A stretch of 41,831 bases of DNA from Evansella tamaricis (GCF_019042215.1 NZ_JAHQCS010000120.1:1-41831), one strand, 5' to 3'; shown: positions 11,307 through 20,927, counted from the first letter of the stretch. Numbers and translations: made by a program. Notes: generated from the letters alone by a model not told the origin.

Positions 11307-11337
11307 GGAAATATAATTACTGCGATAACCTTGGTTT

Positions 11338-11381
11338 CTACTACGGGAATGTTGTAAAATGGAGATAACCCTATGTAGTAG
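11338..11381 (+). other. Stem-loop between sufU and sufB
   Basis: CTACTAC (11338-11344) pairs perfectly with GTAGTAG, and the adjoining GGG can pair with CCC. No T-run follows, so it is not a simple terminator. It may be an RNA-processing or stability element in the 170-bp gap, the only sizeable gap after sufC in the operon. Confidence 0.5.
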
Positions 11382-11476
11382 TTTGAAAATAGACTTCCCT
11401 TTAAAACGGAGGAAGTGTCGGAAGGAAAGCACAGTTGTTGCTTAGTCGCGGACAGAATAAAAGGGAGGGTATTATC

Positions 11477-12874
11477 ATGGCGAAAAAAATGCCAGAAATC
11501 GGTGAATATAAATACGGGTTTTCTGATAAAGACGTCTCAATTTTTCGTTCGAAAAAAGGGTTAACGAAAGAGATCGTTGAAGAAATTTCCCGTATGAAAA
11601 ATGAACCACAATGGATGTTAGATTTCCGATTGAAGTCACTTGAACAATTCTATAAGATGCCGATGCCACAGTGGGGCGGTAATCTATCGGAGCTTAACTT
11701 TGATGAAATCACTTATTACGTTAAGCCTTCAGAAAAATCAGAACGTTCTTGGGATGAAGTGCCTGAGGAAATTAAAAATACGTTTGATAAGTTAGGGATT
11801 CCTGAAGCAGAACAAAAGTATTTAGCCGGTGTTTCTGCACAATATGAATCAGAAGTAGTTTATCATAACATGAAGGAAGAACTGGAAGACCAAGGAATTG
11901 TCTTTAAAGATACAGACACTGCATTAAAAGAAAATGAGGACATTTTCCGTGAGTACTTTGGTACAGTAATTCCACCAAGTGATAACAAGTTCTCAGCGCT
12001 AAATTCTGCGGTTTGGTCAGGTGGATCATTCATCTATGTTCCAAAGGGTGTCAAAACGGATACACCTCTTCAAGCCTATTTCCGAATCAACTCTGAGAAC
12101 ATGGGGCAATTTGAACGTACGTTGATTATTGCCGATGAAGATAGTTCGGTACACTATGTGGAAGGGTGTACAGCACCTGTTTATACAACGAATTCTTTAC
12201 ACAGTGCAGTTGTTGAGATTATTGTTAAAAAGGATGCTTACTGCCGATATACAACCATTCAAAACTGGGCTCCAAACGTATTCAACCTAGTAACGAAACG
12301 TGCTGTTGCTGAAGAGAATGCTACAATGGAGTGGGTTGACGGAAATATTGGATCGAAATTAACGATGAAATATCCTGCGATTATTATGAAAGGTCGAGGA
12401 GCACGTGGTAATGTTCTTTCTATTGCCATTGCAGGTAAAGGACAACATCAAGATGCAGGGGCGAAAGTACATCACCTAGCACCAGATTGCTCATCGACTA
12501 TCGTATCAAAATCTATATCTAAACACGGTGGGAAAGTAAGTTACCGAGGAATTTGCCACTTTGGACGCCGGTCAGAAGGTTCAAAATCGAAAATAGAATG
12601 TGATACGTTAATTATGGATAATGAATCCACTTCTGACACGATTCCTTACAACGAAATTTTAAACAACAATATTACCCTAGAGCATGAAGCGACTGTTTCT
12701 AAAGTTTCAGAAGAACAATTATTCTATTTAATGAGCCGAGGTATCTCCGAACAGGAAGCAACAGAAATGATCGTAATGGGCTTTATTGAGCCATTTACAA
12801 AGGAACTTCCGATGGAGTATGCTGTTGAAATGAACCGTCTTATCAAGTTCGAGATGGAAGGTTCGATTGGATAA
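11477..12874 (+). CDS. sufB: Fe-S cluster assembly protein SufB
   Basis: A 465-aa SufBD-family scaffold on which nascent clusters are built. It carries the SufB core ([13 protein letters not shown], then VEGCTAPVY) and a Cys at residue 375 ([10 protein letters not shown]), the position equivalent to the acceptor Cys of SufB as I judge from context. The C-terminal helix has [18 protein letters not shown]. The start at 11477 has AAGGGAGGG upstream; the longer frame to 11435 has no site. Confidence 0.95.
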   Translation: MAKKMPEIGEYKYGFSDKDVSIFRSKKGLTKEIVEEISRMKNEPQWMLDFRLKSLEQFYKMPMPQWGGNLSELNFDEITYYVKPSEKSERSWDEVPEEIKNTFDKLGIPEAEQKYLAGVSAQYESEVVYHNMKEELEDQGIVFKDTDTALKENEDIFREYFGTVIPPSDNKFSALNSAVWSGGSFIYVPKGVKTDTPLQAYFRINSENMGQFERTLIIADEDSSVHYVEGCTAPVYTTNSLHSAVVEIIVKKDAYCRYTTIQNWAPNVFNLVTKRAVAEENATMEWVDGNIGSKLTMKYPAIIMKGRGARGNVLSIAIAGKGQHQDAGAKVHHLAPDCSSTIVSKSISKHGGKVSYRGICHFGRRSEGSKSKIECDTLIMDNESTSDTIPYNEILNNNITLEHEATVSKVSEEQLFYLMSRGISEQEATEMIVMGFIEPFTKELPMEYAVEMNRLIKFEMEGSIG

Positions 12875-12904
12875 TGCTGTTCAAAGGGTTTAAGTAAGAA
12901 TTGA

Positions 12905-12941
12905 AGCGAATCCGCCCTTGGGCGCGGGTTCGCTTTCTATT
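12905..12941 (+). terminator. Terminator of the suf operon
   Basis: AGCGAA pairs with TTCGCT, with a GC-rich inner CCGC/GCGG helix and a T-rich tail. Confidence 0.85.
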
Positions 12942-12979
12942 TTAAATAGGTAAGAGTAAAACTATTAAGCACTTGTAGA

Positions 12980-13063
12980 GCTGTCTAGCTCCTGTTCACT
13001 AAACTCCACTTATTCACAAAATTGTCGGGGGCCTGGTCCCTGACAATTTGTTCACGGAACAGG
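12980..13063. repeat. Repeat remnant with nested inverted repeats
   Basis: Begins with CTGTCTAGCTCC, the left end of the interspersed repeat family, then departs from it. CCTGTTC (12991-12997) pairs with GAACAGG (13057-13063). Inside, AAATTGTC (13018) pairs with GACAATTT (13042-13049) around a GGGG...TCCC core. This looks like a different structured insert captured at a repeat end. Confidence 0.6.
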
Positions 13064-13113
13064 CCCTTGAACACTGTGTGAAATAAATCAGTTTTTTTAA
13101 GGAAGGTGATACA

Positions 13114-13965
13114 ATGATATTGGTAGGTTTGGCAGGTTGGGGAGATCATGATTCACTTTACGAAGGAATTCGTCCGTCCGAGAGTAAACTGGCAGCCTAT
13201 TCAGGTCATTTTCCGATCGTGGAGTTAGATGCCTCGTTCTATGGGATACCTTCAGAACGTAGTATAGTAAAGTGGATTACGGAAACACCGGAATCTTTTC
13301 AATTTGTTGTTAAAGCTTATCAAGGGATGACAGGTCATCAGCGTGGGGAAATCCCTTTTTCTTCAAAAAAAGAGATGTTTGACGCGTTCACAAATTCCTT
13401 AACTACAATGGTAAAGGCAAAAAAACTGGCAATGGTCTTATGCCAATTCCCCCCCTGGTTTGATTGCAGAAAGGGAAATGTGGACTATTTAAAATATTGT
13501 CGTCATGGTTTAGGAGATTTAGATGTGGCTTTGGAATTTCGGCATCAATCATGGTTTACAGAGCAATATAAGGAAAAGACACTACGCTATATGGAAACCG
13601 ATGGTTGGATACATAGTATTTGTGATCAACCACAAGCTGGAATGAAATCAATTCCCTTTGTACCTGAAGTGACTTCAAAAGAAAAAACACTCGTTAGGTT
13701 TCATGGAAGGAATGTCTATGGTTGGAATAAACCAGCTAAAGGACAGGACTGGCGGGATGTGAGATATTTATATGATTACAGCAATCAGGAACTAACAGAA
13801 CTTGCTACCTCTATTAAAGAGATCTCATCGAAAACAAATAACTGTTATGTAATATTTAATAATAATTCTGGTGAACATGCTGCAGAAAATGGGAAACGTT
13901 TCGTCGAAATTATGGGTCTAAAGTACAAGGGATTAGGACCTCGACAATTAGGTCTTTTTGATTAA
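13114..13965 (+). CDS. yunF: DUF72 / YecE-like protein YunF
   Basis: A 283-aa DUF72 family protein with a predicted TIM-barrel fold; its biochemical role is not established. Typical elements are GLAGWGDHD at the N-terminus, the ELDASFYGIPSE motif, FQFVVKAYQ and the C-terminal YVIFNNNSGEHAAEN. A ribosome site GGAAGGTG precedes the ATG. The next three genes are yunE, yunD and yunC, the B. subtilis yun cluster in order. A short hairpin with TTTTT overlaps its last codons (13937-13959). Confidence 0.88.
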   Translation: MILVGLAGWGDHDSLYEGIRPSESKLAAYSGHFPIVELDASFYGIPSERSIVKWITETPESFQFVVKAYQGMTGHQRGEIPFSSKKEMFDAFTNSLTTMVKAKKLAMVLCQFPPWFDCRKGNVDYLKYCRHGLGDLDVALEFRHQSWFTEQYKEKTLRYMETDGWIHSICDQPQAGMKSIPFVPEVTSKEKTLVRFHGRNVYGWNKPAKGQDWRDVRYLYDYSNQELTELATSIKEISSKTNNCYVIFNNNSGEHAAENGKRFVEIMGLKYKGLGPRQLGLFD

Positions 13966-13979
13966 TAATAGATATAATA

Positions 13980-14009
13980 TTGACACAATATCCCAATTCA
14001 TACTATTAT
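13980..14009 (+). promoter_or_regulatory. Candidate sigma-A promoter for yunE
   Basis: TTGACA (13980-13985) and TATTAT (14004-14009) are separated by 18 bp, just after the yunF stop. Confidence 0.5.
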
Positions 14010-14072
14010 TAAGTGTTTTTTATGGTATTCCATCAAAAATAAAACTATGTAAGGGGAAGCAGGCGGTAGTTA

Positions 14073-14888
14073 GTGGAATGGATTATATTGTTGTTTTTAG
14101 GACTAATTGCCTCTGTTTTTGGAAGTATTATGGGTCTTGGTGGTGGCATCATCATTGTTCCGGCCTTAATGATCCTAAATGATTATAGTCCAATACTAAG
14201 TGGGATTACTCCACAAATAGCAGTTGGTACCTCATTACTAATCATGATTTTTACAGGTTTATCATCCACTCTTGCTTATTTAAAACAGAAAACTGTAGAT
14301 TATAAAAGTGCATTTCTTTTTTTTGCGGGAAGTGGTCCTGGGGCACTCTTTGGAGTTTGGTTAAATAAAGATATGCAAACTGATTCATTTTTAGTGTTAT
14401 TTGGGATCTTTATTATCATCGTATCCTTTATATTAATGGTCAGAAAACATGTTAGGCCCTTAAAAAGAAAGCCATCAGGTATTCAAAGGAGTTTTGTTAA
14501 TGACGAAGGGATTAAAGTGGAGTATGGCTATCAAGCAGTTGTAGCGATCCCCATCGCTTTTTTCGTGGGAATGTGTTCCGGATTATTTGGAATTGGCGGA
14601 GGATCTTTAATGGTACCTGCTATGATTATCCTTTTCCGATTCCCTCCCCATTTAGCAGTGGCAACATCAATGATGATGATTTTCTTGTCCGCAATACTAA
14701 GTTCCATTTCCCATATAACTTTAGGGAATGTAGACTGGATGTATGCATTAGCTCTGATACCAGGAGCGTGGATTGGCGGACAGATCGGTGCAGCTATAAA
14801 TAGAAAAATGACCAGTGTTTCTCTCGTGAATTTACTGAGGATTTTTTTGATAATTATAGGAATACGTCTTATTTATCAAGGATTATAG
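14073..14888 (+). CDS. yunE: TSUP-family membrane permease YunE (sulfite exporter TauE/SafE-like)
   Basis: A 271-aa integral membrane protein with about eight hydrophobic segments. It has two homologous glycine-rich motifs (FGSIMGLGGGIIIVPAL and CSGLFGIGGGSLMVPA) characteristic of the TSUP/TauE family. These transport organosulfur compounds, sulfite or related anions, but the substrate here is unknown. It starts with GTG behind AGGCGG. yunD follows closely, so the two are probably cotranscribed. Confidence 0.87.
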   Translation: MEWIILLFLGLIASVFGSIMGLGGGIIIVPALMILNDYSPILSGITPQIAVGTSLLIMIFTGLSSTLAYLKQKTVDYKSAFLFFAGSGPGALFGVWLNKDMQTDSFLVLFGIFIIIVSFILMVRKHVRPLKRKPSGIQRSFVNDEGIKVEYGYQAVVAIPIAFFVGMCSGLFGIGGGSLMVPAMIILFRFPPHLAVATSMMMIFLSAILSSISHITLGNVDWMYALALIPGAWIGGQIGAAINRKMTSVSLVNLLRIFLIIIGIRLIYQGL

Positions 14889-14925
14889 ATATAGGTTTAA
14901 GTGGTGATGGAATGAGGTGAGGCTG

Positions 14926-16335
14926 TTGTCAACTAAACAACTTCGGATTCTACATACAAATGATCTACATAGTCAGCTAGAGAATTGGTCAGCCGTTGTC
15001 GCATGGATAAAAAAGGCACGGTTTGAAGCGGAAAAGTCAGGAGAGGACGTCCTTTTGTTTGATATTGGGGATCATGCGGACCGTGTCCATCCGATGACGG
15101 AAGGTCTCCGTGGCAAAGGGAATGTTGTCTTATTAAATAAATTAAATTACGATGCAGTAACGATCGGTAACAATGAAGGGATGACATTTACAAAAGAAGA
15201 TTTAAACCAATTATACGATGATGCAAATTTTCAAGTCGTACTTGCTAACCTCTTTCATAAAGATGGAGACAGGCCCCATTGGGTAAAGCCATATCAAATA
15301 TTCCGGACAAAACAAGGGATAAAAGTCGGTGTAATCGGAATCACCGCACCTTTTTACACATTCTACCATATACTTGGCTGGAGAATTGATGATCCAGTTG
15401 AAAGTATTCGTAGCTATATTTATAAACTTCGTCCAGATGTGGACTTTCTAATTTGTCTGTCTCATCTAGGGTTAACTGAAGATGAAAAACTTGCAGAACT
15501 GTTTCCTGAATTAGACCTTATACTTGGTGCACATACCCATCATGTGTTGCCAGAAGGTAAAAAGGTTAACGAATGTTGGATAAATCAAGCTGGTCGATCA
15601 GGGAAATTTGCGGGAAATGTTAAAATAACATTTAAGTCTTTTGATAGAGACATTTCCATAAATACTATCGATGTCAGATCTGAAGAGATAGATTTGAAGA
15701 ACCGTGATCTTGGAACAGAAAAGGAATTACATTTTCTTACGGGGAAAGCGGAGACCAAACTTGAAAGGTCAGTCACATTTCTAGAATATTCAATGACAGT
15801 TGATTGGTATAAGGAAACACCACTTATAAAATTGCTTGCTGAAGGTGTGAGGGAATGGTGCCAAGGAGAAATTGGCATGGTTAATGCAGGTGTACTTTTA
15901 GGGAATTTAACTAGTGGGAACGTCACTTACCAAGACATACACCGGATCTGTCCACATCCAATTAATCCAGTCACCGTGATCATTTCTGGGGAAAAGCTGT
16001 TGGAGACTATTCGACAAGCACAAACGAAAAAAATGGTAGAATTTGCATTGAAGGGATTTGGATTTCGTGGCAAAATATTAGGTGCGATGATCTTTGATGG
16101 TTTGACAATAAACGAATCAGTAGAAAGTCCAATATCCTTTGTTCAGGATAAAGATATATTAATACATGGAGAATCCTTATCTAAGAAACGTTTATACAAG
16201 TTGGCAACACTGGATATGTTTACATTTGGACATTTATATCCTGCAATTAGCAGTAATAAGGAAAAAAAATACTATATGCCAGAGTTTTTAAGGGATATAT
16301 TAGCATGGAAATTACAACTTAGTGGTAAACTTTAA
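14926..16335 (+). CDS. yunD: Metallophosphoesterase / 5'-nucleotidase family protein YunD
   Basis: A 469-aa two-domain protein: an N-terminal calcineurin-like phosphoesterase (LRILHTNDLHSQ, DIGDHAD, IGNNEG, CLSHLG and GAHTHH hold the metal ligands) and a C-terminal 5'-nucleotidase domain. There is no signal peptide, so it probably acts in the cytoplasm, unlike exported UshA-type enzymes. TTG 14926 is chosen because GAGGTGA lies at the right distance upstream; GTG 14917 would overlap that site. Confidence 0.88.
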   Translation: MSTKQLRILHTNDLHSQLENWSAVVAWIKKARFEAEKSGEDVLLFDIGDHADRVHPMTEGLRGKGNVVLLNKLNYDAVTIGNNEGMTFTKEDLNQLYDDANFQVVLANLFHKDGDRPHWVKPYQIFRTKQGIKVGVIGITAPFYTFYHILGWRIDDPVESIRSYIYKLRPDVDFLICLSHLGLTEDEKLAELFPELDLILGAHTHHVLPEGKKVNECWINQAGRSGKFAGNVKITFKSFDRDISINTIDVRSEEIDLKNRDLGTEKELHFLTGKAETKLERSVTFLEYSMTVDWYKETPLIKLLAEGVREWCQGEIGMVNAGVLLGNLTSGNVTYQDIHRICPHPINPVTVIISGEKLLETIRQAQTKKMVEFALKGFGFRGKILGAMIFDGLTINESVESPISFVQDKDILIHGESLSKKRLYKLATLDMFTFGHLYPAISSNKEKKYYMPEFLRDILAWKLQLSGKL

Positions 16336-16427
16336 AATCTATACGTTGGACGTACACAGATACCCCCTTTTTTCATAGGCTATTATGTAATAAATAGGAA
16401 GATAGTACAGAAAAAGAGGTGGGCCAA

Positions 16428-16730
16428 ATGGTAGAATTATATCCTGTTTACCTTGATGGAGTACCATTTACAGCGGTCTCTGTTAAACTCCCGGAAACTA
16501 ACTTATTAGTTGTTACAAACAACAGAGGTTACATCATGTGTGGGGCTTTAGACGTGGCATTATTAAATGATAAATTAAAAGACCGTAAAGTAATTGCGGG
16601 GCGAGCAGTGGGAGTAAAGACCATTCAAGAATTAATTGATGCACCACTGGAATCAGTTACAATTGAAGCAGAGAACCTTGGAATTCATAAAGGTATGACG
16701 GGAAAAGACGCTTTACTAAAGTTAACATAA
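16428..16730 (+). CDS. yunC: DUF1805 protein YunC
   Basis: A 100-aa small protein of the YunC (DUF1805) family of unknown function. It is strand-rich with a conserved glycine stretch (GYIMCGALDVALLN). ATG 16428 is preceded by AGAGGTGG; GTG 16419 lies inside that site. It follows yunD by 92 bp. Confidence 0.85.
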   Translation: MVELYPVYLDGVPFTAVSVKLPETNLLVVTNNRGYIMCGALDVALLNDKLKDRKVIAGRAVGVKTIQELIDAPLESVTIEAENLGIHKGMTGKDALLKLT

Positions 16731-16805
16731 AAGGATTATTAGTAGTTGTTCCCCTCTCTTTCAGGGGGGAACGGTTACGTCACTATATTAAGGGTGTGGT
16801 CATTC

Positions 16806-17912
16806 ATGAAACTAAGGTCAGTCCAATCATTACAGGTTAAAGATGTTTTAGCGAAGGCGATTTATAATGAACAGGGTCAAGTCCTTTTAAATCATGGTGT
16901 ATCCCTTTCTGAAGGAATGATCAAAAGGCTTAAACAAAAAGGTATTTCGTTTGTATACATAGACGATAGTGATACATCGGATATTTATGTTGATGATGTG
17001 GTAAAGGATTCAACGCGACAGGAATCTATTAAAACAATCAGAGAAAACTTCGAGACTATTTCCAAACTGAATAATATGGGGAAATCCATTGATGTGGACA
17101 AGCTTAGCCCCTCATTTTCAAAGGTTGTGAAAAATATATTGACGGATATACAAGGTCATAAACAAGCAGTCTCCATGTTGTCAGATGTCTTTTGTTATGA
17201 TTCTTATATTTTTCATCATTCTTTAAATGTAACAGTGTATTCCCTGGCCTTCGGGAAGAAATACGGGCTGAATGAAAAGCAGTTACATGAGCTTGGAATG
17301 GGAGCAATTCTCCATGATGTTGGTAAAATAGCTGTCCCTGTTGAAGTTTTAAATAAGCAGGGTAAACTTACAGAAGAAGAATTTAAACTAATACAAGAGC
17401 ATTCTACTATTGGTTTTGATTTGTTGCGAAGATCTAGTACAATCTCTTTACTTACAGCACATTGTGCATACCAGCATCATGAAAGAATGGATGGCTCGGG
17501 ATACCCTAGGGGTTTAAAAGGTAAGGATATACATTTATATGCAAAGTTGATCGGTATTGCTGATGTTTTTGATGCAGTGACTGGAAACCGTGTATATCGT
17601 AAAGCGCGTCTTCCGCACGAAGCTTTGGAAATACTGTATGCAGGGGCAAACACCTTATTTGATAAAGGAATGGTGGAGACATTTGCTAAAACTGTTGCTC
17701 TATATCCCATTGGATTAGAAGTAACACTCAGTGATGGAAAAGTAGGAATTGTATCAAAACATAACGGAGAAATGACTGCAAGACCAGTTGTGAGGGTTTT
17801 AAAAGAAGATGGAGAAAAGGTTCAGCCGTATGAAATAAATCTAATGGAAAAATTAGATGTGACCATTGTTGCCTGTGAAATCTCCCTCTCACAAAATGTG
17901 GAGGCATCTTGA
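16806..17912 (+). CDS. HD-GYP domain cyclic-di-GMP phosphodiesterase-like protein
   Basis: A 368-aa protein with an N-terminal regulatory region (residues 1-100, including a short domain read as VLLNHGVSLSEGMIKRLK) and a C-terminal HD-GYP domain. The metal-binding HD is in GAILHDVGKIAVP, the His-rich loop is YQHHERMDGSGYPRGLKG with the GYP signature, and IADVFDAVTGNR follows. Catalytically complete HD-GYP proteins hydrolyse c-di-GMP. There is no membrane segment. I do not recall it in this place in B. subtilis. Confidence 0.88.
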   Translation: MKLRSVQSLQVKDVLAKAIYNEQGQVLLNHGVSLSEGMIKRLKQKGISFVYIDDSDTSDIYVDDVVKDSTRQESIKTIRENFETISKLNNMGKSIDVDKLSPSFSKVVKNILTDIQGHKQAVSMLSDVFCYDSYIFHHSLNVTVYSLAFGKKYGLNEKQLHELGMGAILHDVGKIAVPVEVLNKQGKLTEEEFKLIQEHSTIGFDLLRRSSTISLLTAHCAYQHHERMDGSGYPRGLKGKDIHLYAKLIGIADVFDAVTGNRVYRKARLPHEALEILYAGANTLFDKGMVETFAKTVALYPIGLEVTLSDGKVGIVSKHNGEMTARPVVRVLKEDGEKVQPYEINLMEKLDVTIVACEISLSQNVEAS

Positions 17913-17990
17913 TGATTGTGTCTTCTACCTATCTCTGGATAGGAAACGCTCCCTATTGAACTTAAGATATTTAGGAAAGGTGTTATTTGA

Positions 17991-18785
17991 ATGAGACAAT
18001 ATTTAGATTTATGTCAATATATTTTAGATCATGGTAAGGAAAAAGAAGACCGGACTGGTACAGGTACCATCAGTACTTTTGGCTATCAAATGCGATTTGA
18101 TTTGAGTGAAGGATTCCCGGTTGTAACGACTAAAAAATTAGCCTTAAAAGCAATCACACATGAGTTACTGTGGTTCATCAAAGGGGATACGAATATTCAA
18201 TATTTGAAAGAGAATAATGTCCGTATTTGGAATGAGTGGGCAGATGAAAATGGTGATCTGGGACCTGTATATGGTAAGCAATGGCGTTCTTGGCCAACTC
18301 CCGATGGGAAATCTATTGACCAGTTAAGAGAAGTAGTGGAACAAATTAAAATTAATCCAGATTCACGTCGACTCCTTGTGAATGCATGGAATGTGGGGGA
18401 ATTGGATAAAATGGCTCTGGCCCCTTGCCACTGTTTATTTCAATTCTATGTAGCAGATGGAAAATTGTCCTGCCAATTGTATCAAAGAAGTGCTGATGTA
18501 TTCCTGGGAGTTCCTTTTAACATAGCTTCTTATTCATTACTCACAATGATGATTGCCCAGGAATGTGGTTTAGAACTTGGTGATTTTGTCCACACTTTTG
18601 GAGATGTCCACATTTATAAAAACCACTTGGAGCAAGTCCGTTTACAGCTTACAAGAGACCCTAGACCATTACCAAAGATGAAGTTGAATCCTGAGGTAAA
18701 GTCAATTGAAGATTTCACTATTGATGACTTTGAACTGGTTGACTATAATCCCCATCCACCTATTAAGGGAGAGGTTTCTGTATGA
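17991..18785 (+). CDS. thyA: Thymidylate synthase ThyA
   Basis: A 264-aa folate-dependent thymidylate synthase: dUMP plus methylene-tetrahydrofolate to dTMP plus dihydrofolate. The catalytic Cys is C146 in [10 protein letters not shown], and the RRLLVNAWN and [17 protein letters not shown] motifs are intact. The length equals the E. coli-type short enzyme. It overlaps dfrA by four bases, so the dihydrofolate producer and recycler are coupled. Confidence 0.97.
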   Translation: MRQYLDLCQYILDHGKEKEDRTGTGTISTFGYQMRFDLSEGFPVVTTKKLALKAITHELLWFIKGDTNIQYLKENNVRIWNEWADENGDLGPVYGKQWRSWPTPDGKSIDQLREVVEQIKINPDSRRLLVNAWNVGELDKMALAPCHCLFQFYVADGKLSCQLYQRSADVFLGVPFNIASYSLLTMMIAQECGLELGDFVHTFGDVHIYKNHLEQVRLQLTRDPRPLPKMKLNPEVKSIEDFTIDDFELVDYNPHPPIKGEVSV

Positions 18786-19294
18786 TATTCATGATCGCTG
18801 CTGTAGGGGAAGGTATGGTCATTGGGAAAGACGGTGATATGCCGTGGCATCTTCCAAATGATTTGAAATATTTTAAACGGACGACTTCAGGACATCCCGT
18901 TTTAATGGGAAAGAGGACATTCGAGTCTATCGGAAAAGCTTTACCAAATCGACGCAATATTATTTTAACAAGGGATAAAAGTTTTTCAGCCGAAGATATA
19001 GAAGTTGTAAATTCCCTAGATGAAGTAAAAGAGTTGTTGGAGTTAAATAATAGTCGTACGGACGGCAAGAAAGAACAGTTCTTTGTAATAGGAGGAGCAA
19101 CTCTTTATAATCAATTGATTGGGATAGCGGACCGCCTTTATATTACAAAAATTCATGCGCATTTTGAGGGAGATACCTATTTTCCTGAAATCAATGAGGA
19201 AGAATGGAAAGTGGTTTCCTCTGAAAAGGGGGAAGTTGATGAAAAAAACCCATATCGCCACACATTTGTTGTATATGAAAGAAGGACAAAATAA
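18782..19294 (+). CDS. dfrA: Dihydrofolate reductase
   Basis: A 170-aa DHFR that reduces the dihydrofolate made by Thy[14 protein letters not shown] contains the conserved Trp and acidic active-site residue. [15 protein letters not shown] binds cofactor and [11 protein letters not shown] is the second cofactor loop. It is somewhat longer than E. coli FolA. Start and thyA stop share ATGA. Confidence 0.97.
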   Translation: MIFMIAAVGEGMVIGKDGDMPWHLPNDLKYFKRTTSGHPVLMGKRTFESIGKALPNRRNIILTRDKSFSAEDIEVVNSLDEVKELLELNNSRTDGKKEQFFVIGGATLYNQLIGIADRLYITKIHAHFEGDTYFPEINEEEWKVVSSEKGEVDEKNPYRHTFVVYERRTK

Positions 19295-19361
19295 AAACGA
19301 GAATTTGAAAAGGAAAACACTATTCATTACTTACATATATATACACATGAAAACTAATATG

Positions 19362-19412
19362 AAACTGTCTCTTACATCAATTATATTGATTGTGAAGGCA
19401 GTTTTTATATTT
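19362..19412 (+). terminator. Terminator of thyA-dfrA
   Basis: AAACTG pairs with CAGTTT around an inner ACATCAA/TTGATTGT helix; a TTTTTA tail follows. Confidence 0.75.
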
Positions 19413-19445
19413 TGCAGCTTGGAATAAATATTAATGTGCTACAAG

Positions 19446-19483
19446 CACCTCTTGTCTGCATATGTATTAAAGCAGAGGAGGTG
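19446..19483 (+). promoter_or_regulatory. Hairpin sequestering the yunB ribosome site
   Basis: CACCTC (19446-19451) and TCTGC (19455-19459) pair with GCAGA (19472-19476) and GAGGTG (19478-19483). This buries the whole GAGGAGGTG ribosome site of yunB. No T-run follows, so it is not a terminator. A role in translational control is inference. Confidence 0.55.
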
Positions 19484-19490
19484 TACAATC

Positions 19491-20372
19491 ATGAGAAATA
19501 AATCACCAATTCTTTCAAAAAAGCGAAAACCATTTAAACCGCAAACGAAAAAGCGGAAAGGTCCATTACCCTTTCGATATGTCATCTTAATATCTTTTAC
19601 TATATTCTGTTTTTTCACGGTAATTGGATTAGTGATAGTGGAACAAGGTATCAGACCTACTTTAGTTGATATAGCGAGAACGGAAACACAGCGGATCGGA
19701 ACACTGGCAATAAATGATGCCATTTCAAAAAAGATACTCGAAGAATCAGGATTGGAAGATATATTAGATTATCATATGGATGATACTGGAAGGGTATCCT
19801 ATGTTGAAATAAATGCCCCTGTCTATCTACGTGTCCACCGTGAGACAGTGAAAAGGGTACAAGATTACCTTAATGATATTGAGCATGGACGAATTCGTGA
19901 TCTGACACTTCCAACTGATGTGGAGGTGGATAGGGAAGGAGCAACCTTTACAGAGGATGGTATTATTCATATGATTCCGTTGGGACAGGCGACAAATAAT
20001 GCCCTATTGGCACATTTAGGACCAAGAATTCCCGTTCGTCTATCTGCAATAGGTGACGTTAAAGCAAATTATAGTCGTGAAGTGATAACAACTGGTATTA
20101 ATAATACATGGATCAGTATTTTTATTGATATTGAAGTGGACGTTCGAATTGTCATTCCTTTCTCAACGGAAACAGAGGTGGTCAAAACGAGCATCCCCGT
20201 GGCAATGGCCTGGTTCCCTGGGGAAGTTCCTGAGTTTTATAGTTCTGGAGGAGATGGGATGAATCCGGCTATCATACCAGATATAAAGGAAAGGTCACCA
20301 GAAGAATCAAAAGAGAGGGAAGAATATCAAGTGGATAGGGGGTTGGATGAGATGATCGAAATCCGTCCATAA
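19491..20372 (+). CDS. yunB: Sporulation protein YunB
   Basis: A 293-aa protein with a basic N-terminus, one membrane segment (about residues 28-48) and an extracytoplasmic domain with the pattern ARTETQRIGTLAINDAI. YunB in B. subtilis is a sporulation-linked membrane protein of unknown mechanism (established by family, not shown here). ATG 19491 follows GAGGAGGTG, which lies in a hairpin. The gene ends at a strong terminator. Confidence 0.88.
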   Translation: MRNKSPILSKKRKPFKPQTKKRKGPLPFRYVILISFTIFCFFTVIGLVIVEQGIRPTLVDIARTETQRIGTLAINDAISKKILEESGLEDILDYHMDDTGRVSYVEINAPVYLRVHRETVKRVQDYLNDIEHGRIRDLTLPTDVEVDREGATFTEDGIIHMIPLGQATNNALLAHLGPRIPVRLSAIGDVKANYSREVITTGINNTWISIFIDIEVDVRIVIPFSTETEVVKTSIPVAMAWFPGEVPEFYSSGGDGMNPAIIPDIKERSPEESKEREEYQVDRGLDEMIEIRP

Positions 20373-20387
20373 CCGAGAACAATTTAG

Positions 20388-20424
20388 AAGTGCCCAGATG
20401 CTTTTGAGTAGGGGCACTTTCTTA
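20388..20424 (+). terminator. Terminator of yunB
   Basis: AAGTGCCC pairs with GGGCACTT and a T-rich tail follows. Repeat R5 begins right after. Confidence 0.85.
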
Positions 20425-20440
20425 TAAGGTAAAGCATATG

Positions 20441-20780
20441 TTTTTTGCACCTTCAAGCAAGTTGTCTAGCTCCAGCACCTACTCGCATGGGAACTGTAAA
20501 AGTGGTGCTTTTCCACTTTTACAGTCCCTAAGCAATGAGCGTAGCCGTCGCAATCTTTAAAAAGCCTGATAGGAGTGGTTTTCTCCTATCAGGCGAGCGA
20601 CGAGTGCAGCCATTGCCATACAAATAAAAGGAACTGAAAAAGTGGTTTTAAACTATTTCTGTTCCTTCCTAATCGCTACGGGGCACTTCGGAAGTGACAA
20701 CCGAAGTCAAAGAGCGGACTTCTAGTTGTCATTCCTCCACTGCCCTACGCTCGTGACCATAGGTGATTGCGCTTTTCTTA
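20441..20780 (+). repeat. Interspersed repeat copy R5 carrying a nested 190-bp module
   Basis: The canonical element is interrupted between CTACTCGC and TACGGGGCACTTCGG by the module at 20487-20676. The right part then resumes with the TGACAAC/GTTGTCA hairpin (inner GAAGTC/GACTTC), CTGCCCTACGCTCGTGA and GCGCTTTTCTTA. The same orientation as yunB. Confidence 0.87.
20487..20676 (+). repeat. Nested ~190-bp hairpin-rich module (copy a)
   Basis: Runs from ATGGGAACTG to TTCCTAATCGC and is flanked by TCGC on both sides, compatible with a 4-bp target duplication or slip. It contains a GGGACTGTAAAAGTGG-type hairpin, GATAGGAG/CTCCTATC, and a long terminal hairpin that is a variant of GGAACTGAAAAAGT/ACTTTTTCAGTTCC. 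Further copies lie at 41538 and 41727. Confidence 0.8.
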
Positions 20781-20927
20781 GTGTCACGAAGTTTTCTAAA
20801 AAAGTATTTATTGTAAAAAAATTGTAGTTGGATTCTTCAAAAGTATTAAAAAACCCTTTATTCACTTATACCCTTTAAAGTGAAAAAGTAAAGTTATCAG
20901 ATTTATATACAATATTCAGAAAACAAT
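20781..20927. other. AT-rich intergenic stretch
   Basis: No gene or clear motif before the promoter of the transporter gene. Confidence 0.4.

Noticed and set aside
14933-15187. Antisense frame within yunD, and many similar shadows in suf, thyA and lipA
   Set aside because: They overlap well-supported genes and lack start signals.
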